Below, piece by piece: positions 56,536-64,000 of a stretch of 64,000 nucleotides of DNA. The position numbers were made by a program, and so were the translations under genes. Every line of letters begins with the position of its first letter. The first letter of the stretch is position 1. Source of the DNA: Hydractinia symbiolongicarpus. Lineage: Eukaryota; Cnidaria; Hydrozoa; Anthoathecata; Hydractiniidae. The DNA is taken from positions 24,363,650 to 24,427,649 of the forward strand of contig NC_079887.1 in NCBI RefSeq assembly GCF_029227915.1. Reading direction: 5' to 3'. The notes beneath the pieces are model-generated. The model was given only the letters and a program-made list of their open reading frames with translations. It ran no database searches and was not told where the DNA came from.

Positions 56536-58367
56536 TTAAGATGAATTACGCACGTTCATTCAGAATGTGAAATTCAGAATGCGCGTGCGCAAAATTCGCG
56601 AAATATTTTGTAATTTTTTCAAGATGGTAGACATCGTCGCATGCCTGATAAACACTGTTTTACAAATTGGATGCTCTACTGATTTTGAACAAAGGCTGAC
56701 TTTCATGACTACAAAGCGTTTGTTTTAATTTTATAATGTTTGATAACATGTTGGCGAAGACAAAAAAATTGTTGGTGGCTATGGCGAAAAGCAAGAAAAC
56801 GAAAGAAGAACATTTCATTGTCCAGAACGTATTTTTTTCCGACAGGGGCAAAAGGAGCATATAAAAATGCCTAAAACTAACATTATAAAGTTTTCCAAGC
56901 CTATTCATAGTTATTTTTATTAATTTCAAACATTGTATTACCAGAAGAAATCAACGTCCTGGTGCTTACATTTTTTTGCTCTGAAAAATTTGCCTTCAAA
57001 GTCAAGATATTTTGGTGGCCTGTAGCTAGCTATAAATGGCACTTGAATGATGATGTTATGAGAGTATAATGAATTGTAAGTAGAATTTTGTTATCACTGA
57101 CTAACAAAGGTTACTGATATGAATGTTTTTTTTTAGTAAACTATATATTTTTTTTATCTTTCCAATGCTGGGCCTCTGCTCTTCTAGCAACACATTGTTA
57201 TTATGACTAAAGTACTGTGTATAGCTTTACAACTTTGTGCATAAACATGGTAGCCTTAAAGTAAAATACCTAAGGGTAGTCAATAGGGAGTGCAGTACAC
57301 TGTGTTGTTTAAAAAATATAGTGTGAATAGAACTATTTTATTGCATTTACAATTGTTTATCACCAATTATGACATGTTATTCCATTTCTTACCTAAATTT
57401 CGGATTTACGATTCCTAGTGTCGAAAAGATGCTAATAATAAACGAGTTCACAGTTTCACAGTCTTTCTTTTGTTACCACGTCTTATTGAGAATTAAAAAG
57501 AAAAGAATTAACTGTAATGAATTAAGAAGGCTTTAGAAAATGAGAAATATTCCTAATGCATATGGTCAAAGCCTTATTCGTGGTGGTTATCCCTCCATTA
57601 ATTGATTTTATGAGTTTGCATGAATAATTTTTATTATTATTATCATACTATCTGATGGAAAATAAATAAATAAATAAATAACTATTAAATTCACTCTGTT
57701 TACTTCCTTTTTTTAATACAGAACATAAGTAAACGACTTAAACTGTGAAGAGGTGTATTGTGGAAAAAATGGTTTTGTGGAACCTCTTAACCCCTGTGGG
57801 CTTTTGTTGCAAAAAAGTATTGCATTTCATTAATAAGTATTATTATAATAAGTATATATAATAAGTATATTTTATATAAAAGCTAATGATTTTCACATAA
57901 AATATTCCTAAGAACTTTCAAAGTTTCACGGGGGAAAAGTTCCGCGAGGAAAAAAATAGCGAAATAATGAGGACTTACATTCGCGAATTAGTGATTAAAG
58001 CAACAAGCTTAACATTCCAGTCATTATGAAATGTCTATGAAATACATTAAAAGAAAATCCAAGGCAAAAAATTTATTTCAAAATTTATCCTGTTAAGGTA
58101 ATGTAAATATTAAAAATCCACTGTCATATTTTTTTAGTATCCATGTGGCATCAACAACCTGTTAAAGTGTTGGTTTCAATTGTTTGGGATACTTTTTGTT
58201 GCAAACACAGCTACTATGCACATTATATGGTTCTTATTGGAAGACTTATTTAAAGAATTATGTTAATGTACAGTTTTTATTTTTATGTTTGCTAAATGAA
58301 ATACACAAATTATATTGTAACTTAGATTATTTTATCTTTGTTTGAGACTTTTCCTCACGAGTCCTAA

Positions 58368-58792
58368 GGGGCATGTTCATAGGGGAAATATTTCCTCGGG
58401 AACCGGGTAAATGTTTCAGCATGATATGAAAACAAGATCTCGGGTTGTTAACAAACTCTTAACAAAATTTAGTTGCATACATATGAGAGAAAACATTTAC
58501 CCGCCTACCAAGATCTCGGGTGCGCATGATCGAGATCTCGGTAAGCGGGTAATGCATTTTCCCAAAAAACAGAAGTTTCCTCAGCAGGTGAGATAAATTT
58601 ATGTCGATTGGGCATAATTTTTAAAAATAAACAATAGATTCTTATCATAATAAACAATAGAAACTTATCACATGGTATTTTCTCACCCGAGGAAAAGTTT
58701 TCTCACCCATGCCATATGAACAGAAAGTAAAAATTATATTATGCTGAAATATTTCCCCGCTATCGGAGGAAATATTTGATATGAACAGCCCC
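58368..58792. mobile_element. PIF/Harbinger-like MITE, TAA target site
   Basis: The ends are inverted (GGGGCATGTTCATA at 58368 and TATGAACAGCCCC ending 58792), with a further shared AAATATTTCC, flanked by TAA (58365-58367, 58793-58795). GGGGC ends with a TAA duplication match PIF/Harbinger. The sub-terminal parts are rich in AGATCTCGGG-type motifs. 425 bp, non-coding, and a different family from the element at 33261. Confidence 0.78.
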
Positions 58793-60887
58793 TAAATATG
58801 ACATTTTGCACTTAACAGCAAAAGCGTGGCAGTACATATTGTTCAAAGCATTCATGAGGCTTTATTTGATTTATTTTTTCACAGTTTAATTAACAGCCAG
58901 AGCTAGTTATATATAAAACCGAAACTGCCACTTAGGCTCTTGGAGTGCTCTTAAAACATGTTCTTATTTCATCCAAATTTAAGACTTGTATTCTTTGGCC
59001 AAAAATTAACCCATATGCTATTAAATTGAAGATAATGCAAATGTGTGGCCACCTATATCAATCTGCTATATCATAAGGTTTTGCTGTATTTTTTCCCTGT
59101 CCTAGCATTTATGGCTAGCTACCCCAATGGCCTGTTACACTGTATCTAGGTGGTCTTGATCTACCACACTTTCATACTTAGATTTTGCAAATCAGAGTGA
59201 AATCCATAGAACTGTAAAATGAGATTAATTTAACATTTTTTGATTATCTAAGACTCATAGAACTTTTTGCATGTCGAACTGTCGGCCATGTTTGTTGATA
59301 TCCAAGGAGGCTAGCTGGCCAAACACCCTTACCGTGGAAAATGTTTAAAAACTTTTAGTAAAAAAATGTAAGCAAAATAAGGTTTTTTGCAGCGGAAAGA
59401 CAAATCCCGTAGCTTTTCAAAATATATATACTTTACTGGGTAAAAAACTTTAGTTCTCTCTCAAATTTTGGTAGAATATAGGAATTCTGCAAATTTGTCG
59501 GATAAATAAATCCTTTCGTTTACGTTGCCACAACAAAAGCGAACCCGTCGATTTCCGTGTTTATACGGAGCCTTGGCCACACTTATTATAATAAAATACA
59601 AAGTAAACAATATTTTAGCACTATGCCTCGTAATTTAGCATGTTAAGTCAGGTATGTCGAGATTATGACGTCATCATTGCCACGGAATTTTTGCGTTTTG
59701 AGATTTCAAAAGTTAGCGCATGCGCAGACTGAATTTCCCGTGTACAGTCGGAACTGAATGACCGTGTACGAAAGCAAAAAAATTAAAAAAGTATCGGCCA
59801 CTATGACTGGGCGACAAAGTAATTTTACCACACTAAAAACGCTTATAAAAAATCATTGTCAAGCAAACAACAGTCAGCGCAACTTTTAAAAATAGGGTAT
59901 GGAATTCGCGTAAGTTTTTTCTCAAAAATTAACCTTCGCGAATGCAACCTCGTTCCTAGCGCCTGTTGTCTTTTTTTTAAATAAAAGGGTTTGTCGCTCT
60001 ATCACATTTGCGTAGGAAACTGGAGGCTTAATAAGGATTAAGGTAGAAAAATTTCTGAATCAAAAAAATATCACCGGCAATACTATATAGAAAAAAATGG
60101 GCTAAAATTTTCACTTAAAGCTTGTTGTAAATGTTGTATAGACAGTGCTACTATCCAACTACTATCTCACAGCAATTACCGCGTGATAAAATTAAAAAAA
60201 AAACACAGAAAAGAAAAACAGTGGAGAATTACAGAGAAATGCTGAATAGAAAATACATACATTTCACAATATTTTTTTTATATTATATGTACTTCCAATT
60301 TTAATTCTCTCCAAATTCATTCATGCGCTAAATAAATATATACAGATTGAAAAAAAATAAAATAAAAATAGACAAAATACAACAAAAATCTTTTTTTAAA
60401 AAAGATAAAATTATGTATGCATTATAATATATACACTATTTCTGAAAGTAAAACAAGATATGAGACGCCTTATCAGCAGAAGATAAATCAGACGCTATAA
60501 CATTTTTGTCTTAATGGCGCCTTATTACCATAATTCTTATCACTTTAGCGCCCAACAACAAAGAAGTTTACGAAAACGGAAAACAAGAAGCTCCTAAAAA
60601 TTATACACAATTAAAATGAATCCATAACTAAAGAAATATAATGTTAAAACTTTGCTTTGATATAAAAACTAAATTTTAAATTTTAAAAGAAATTAAATTT
60701 GAAAATTCCAGTCAAACCTGCAAATATCGGACACCAGGAAGAACAAAGTAACCACAATGCATAGCTGTGAACTGAAAGAGTATGTCTACCAAGTATACGT
60801 TTGATTGCATCTATTTTAATTTAAAATATCTACTAAGAACTGCATAGATCTGATAATTTAAACTGCCAAACTAATGACGTCATCATA

Positions 60888-63418
60888 TTATTTGCAACAC
60901 CTGCTTCTTTTGTCATCATACGCTTCGTTAATCGCGACTCCTTTCGAAGACGTACTACCTAGAACTGTAAAATTATCACTGTAAAAATGATTCGCCTTCA
61001 CCACGTGGAAACAACCGCTAATTCACCATTATGATTGGTTAAAAATTAATTTTGTTTGGCCATCAGAAAAACGATGTTCAGACTCGTTTTCGGCAGGCAC
61101 ATTACGGTACTGTTGTGCAACAAGTTTTACGTCAATGGAAACCAATTTTAAAGGTGCTACTTACAACAGGGCCAAAAAAAGGAAATGTATTGACTCCATG
61201 GTGTGATGAACCAGCTAATTTTAACAGTGATCACTGTGAGAGTTTTATCACTACAATGGAAACCAATTTTAAAGGTGCTACTTACAACAGGGCCAAAAAA
61301 AGGAAATGTATTGACTCCATGGTGTGATGAACCAGCTAATTTTAACAGTGATCACTGTGAGAGTTTTATCACTACAATGGTTAGCTTACCTATAGTTTGT
61401 GTAGGCTGATTAGTCGTTTTAATACTCCCACTACCCATCTGTATTTTACCAGATTTCTCATCACGCGTATCTATTTCTCTGAGAACGGCCTGATCAAAAC
61501 ACAAAGCTGTTACACGGGTGAAAAACTCTTGTACGTTTTTGCCTAAAGAGATGGACTACTAACAAAACGAAAAAAACACAGAACAAACAAGCAAGTAAAA
61601 ATACGCAACCAAGAACGAAAACAAACAAACAAACAACTTACCATCTTAAAATAACTACTTCATTTAACTTTGACTCGATTACGTTAATTAACTTATCAAC
61701 TTTAACCTTGTTTACCTGTTTTCGCGGAAACTTCCCAGTACTCAGCATTTAACTGATTCGCTATATCGATTGCTCTTTCTCTCATTGCTTCTAAATCATT
61801 CTTTTTCTAAAAAAAATCAACTTGAACATGGTAACGTCCTGCATTATGCAATCCCAAATAGGCGTATATTTTCATTTAAAGAGAAAAACAAAGTTGATGG
61901 TATCGCCAGAGCAACTTATCCTACACTCTACGCTTGCTCGAAGTTTGTTACAGCCGTACCGGACAGTCTAACATATTACCATACCGGATGGTTAAAGAAC
62001 TATGTCTAAGATCTTACCATACCGGATAGTTAAAGTACTATGTCTAACATATTACCATACCGGATCTTACCATACCGGATGGTCTGGACAGTTAAGTCAC
62101 TATGTCTAACATCTTATCATACCGGATGGTTAAAGAACTATATCTAACATATCATACCGAATGGTTGAAGGACCATGTCTAACATATTACCGTACCGGAT
62201 GACTAAGGCACTATATCTAACATATTACCATACGGGATGGTTAAAGCACCTGTTTAACATATTATCGTACCGGACGGTTAAGACACATTTCTAACATAGT
62301 ACCATGCCAGACGGTTAAGCACATGTGTTACATATCACGGTACCGGTATCCAAAATTTTATGTTCATTCTTACATAAGATGGTGATATTCTCCATACCGC
62401 ATTTGTTTTTTTTTTAAAATAAAACAAGGATTCGAAATCTAGGCTGTTTTCTTTTCATTTTCCGCATGGTTGCAAGTTGATCTTTAAAAAACGTGCTTCT
62501 CTATGTTATCACACGTTACGTAACAAAAAAAGTTAAGTGAACGTTACTTCACTTGTAATAGAAATGTTTTCACGCCAAATGCTCAATATGATTAACTCCT
62601 AGGACAGAAACAAACGCGAAAAAAATCAACGAGAATTAACGCCAATAGAAATCAAGTTTTAGAGTTAATTAAGGTCAAAATGAACTTTTAAGGAGGATTT
62701 TAACTGTTTCTGAGGAGATTACAATATTCTCTCGCAAAGTGTTTAGGAATTTGATTTCACTCTAAAAATATGGAGATGGCAAGCTTTTGGCAAATTCAAC
62801 CTTCGAGCAACATAAAATTTAAAATAATAACTTTTCAAAAATCGTTGAATAATATTTTAATTGGAGTCGAAATATATTACCAGTATTATTATATTACTAT
62901 AAAAACATTTAAGGATATCTGTTCTATATAACGTTAGTTTTGGATGAGATTGCAGGAGTTTTGCGGTTGCTTTTTTAGAATGGAGGATAATGGAGGAGTC
63001 GTGGTAATCACAAGCAACGAGTTCTACTGTGATTGCACATCAACATCATATTTTGACACATAAAAACACCATAGTGTTTATGGACCATCATTCGGATGAA
63101 ATGTTATCAACCTTATAATAGCTTAAATTTTACCAGTATTTCTACGAGAAGCAGAACTATAATCACTGACAAAATAAAGAACATACCATTAAGTCGAGCT
63201 TATTGCCAACTAAGAACACTTCTGGTACCGTGCTTTTCGTCTTCTCCAGAGCATCATCTAACCAAGTACTAAAAGTCATAATTCAATACAATTTTACGAA
63301 AATTTTTCAGACTAGGCTAGAAGTATTTCTTTCTAAAGCTTGTATTCGTCATTTGATAAAAGGTTTTAGTCATACCTAGCATTGGTGAGCGATATAGGGC
63401 TATTCAGGTCGAATACCA
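60888..63418 (-). CDS. RAB34/RAB36-like small GTPase, last five exons (5' end off window)
   Basis: Exons complement(60888..60964, 61390..61542, 61716..61806, 63187..63268, 63376..63418), all GT-AG with consistent phases, 148 codons plus stop. The sequence begins in the middle of the GTPase fold: VFDLNSPISLTNA, then TWLDDALEKTKS, the guanine-specificity motif GNKLD (G4) in VFLVGNKLDLM, AEYWEVSAKTG (G5, SAK), then the C-terminal helix NVQEFFTRVTALCFDQAVL. The protein ends KRSRCCK, a double-cysteine geranylgeranylation signal. The WLDDAL segment and AEYW.VSAKTG match RAB34/RAB36, Golgi and ciliogenesis Rabs; I cannot separate the two. The P-loop and switch exons should lie beyond 64000. The last intron contains a 121-bp duplication and the intron 61807-63186 a 38-bp minisatellite. 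Confidence 0.9.
61134..61375. repeat. 121-bp tandem duplication in Rab last intron
   Basis: Two adjacent near-identical copies (offset exactly 121 bases) starting AATGGAAACCAATTTTAAAG. They create overlapping open frames on both strands that mimic exons, including a false minus-strand end WPCCK. The near-identity implies a recent duplication or an assembly artefact. Confidence 0.9.
61965..62345. repeat. About 38-bp minisatellite in Rab intron
   Basis: Around nine degenerate copies of a unit like TACCATACCGGATGGTTAA, then AGAACTATGTCTAACATAT. Units become more diverged toward the right. It lies in the intron 61807-63186. Confidence 0.85.
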
Positions 63419-64000
63419 CTGTAACAACTGAAAAAAAAACATAAATAAAAATTTCAGGGCATCCACTTAAAAGTCCACCTCGATTTTCCTAACATTTGCC
63501 TGATATTATTTAGATAAAATCCTGACTGACGGATTACTGACTGTTCAAGGAAAAAGAATATACATAAAGAAAAAAAAGAAACAAAGGATGAAACAAATAC
63601 AAACTGAAAATAAAAACTGACATTAAAAAACACTATATGAAACTAAAAAGCATTATGCATTGTGGGGAATTAGTGGAAAATTTCTCCCCTTTTCCTTACA
63701 TATTATAAAAAGACTAAATTTTCCTAAGAATTTCCTGACATTTTGCCAGTATTATCAAAATTCCTGACAAGTACAATGCACAATCTTTTAAATAGCAAAT
63801 CAACATTGCAATACACCTATTTCCACCCGCTTACCTGCCCATCGTTGATTCAGGCACTTATTTAAGGGGGCACTTTTACCTAATTTTTTTGTTTTTTTAA
63901 GGGGCACTTTTTTAAAAATATGCCGCTGCAAAGACAAAAAAGAATTTTTCTTAAGACATTACTGATAAATCGATGCTAACATTTTTGGAAAAATAATTAA
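63419..64000. other. Upstream part of Rab gene, no exon resolved
   Basis: This must be intron of the Rab gene, because the exon at 63376..63418 begins mid-codon. A donor-like site at 63832 follows a possible 22-base exon, but the residues it would give (CLNQRWA) do not match the expected YYRGAQ segment, so I did not include it. Confidence 0.45.

Larger units (their letters stand above)
55560..60887. other. Intergenic region between RING gene and Rab gene
   Basis: 5.3 kb with no supportable gene. It contains the second piggyBac-like MITE (56013-56535), a Harbinger-like MITE (58368-58792), an (AAAT)n run near 57660 and much AT-rich sequence. No open frame here has splice context or a recognisable domain. 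Confidence 0.5.

Noticed and set aside
61134-61330. Possible Rab terminal exon ending WPCCK in the duplicated 121-bp segment
   Set aside because: The exon 60888..60964 fits phase and acceptor better and ends in a proper RSRCCK; the WPCCK frame arises only from the tandem duplication.
63817-63838. Candidate 22-base Rab exon with good donor at 63832
   Set aside because: The encoded residues do not match the expected switch-II-distal segment of RAB34/36 and the acceptor is weak.

Overview
The window is nuclear DNA from an invertebrate animal. It is AT-rich, its genes carry many short GT-AG introns, and every recognisable conserved gene is a eukaryotic housekeeping gene or an innate-immunity-like gene. 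The mobile elements (tRNA-derived SINE, RTE-like LINE, DIRS-type tyrosine-recombinase retroelement, several terminal-inverted-repeat families) and the AT-richness fit a cnidarian, probably a hydrozoan. That placement is inference, and no marker gene here fixes the species. I see no prokaryotic operons, CRISPR arrays or rRNA genes.

Layout from left to right. Bases 1-2439 (minus) hold the first three exons of an unrecognised small secreted protein that runs off the left edge. Bases 3696-28761 (minus) hold a complete 29-exon HIRA histone-chaperone gene that I assembled exon by exon, with every splice phase consistent and about 952 codons. Its introns house a mariner/pogo-like MITE, two minisatellites, decayed duplicates of one of its own exons, a terminal-inverted-repeat element carrying two MADF-domain exons and a nested piggyBac-like MITE, a broken DIRS-type retroelement of about 4 kb, and a 1.3 kb terminal-inverted-repeat element. 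On the same strand follow EMC5/MMGT1 (29408-30546, two exons) and HROB (31286-32677, single coding exon).

The orientation then flips. RANBP1 (34261-41979, plus, five exons) has one intron filled by a LINE with an intact 1063-codon ORF, and its last exon carries a one-base shift in an A8 run. Next is an NWD1-like NACHT/WD-repeat protein (43735-50688, plus, five exons, 1622 codons), then, after an intergenic stretch, a small membrane-anchored RING-H2 protein (55053-55559, plus). At the right end the last five coding exons of a RAB34/RAB36-type small GTPase lie on the minus strand (60888-63418), with its 5' part beyond the window.

HIRA (H3.3 deposition), HROB (MCM8-MCM9 loading), EMC5 (membrane-protein insertion), RANBP1 (Ran cycle) and the Rab are independent housekeeping functions that happen to be neighbours. 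The most unusual content is the MADF exon pair inside a mobile element, the HIRA pseudo-exon duplications, the poly-Asn tract beside the NWD1 P-loop, the RANBP1 frameshift, and the well-preserved LINE with a PHD-type finger.
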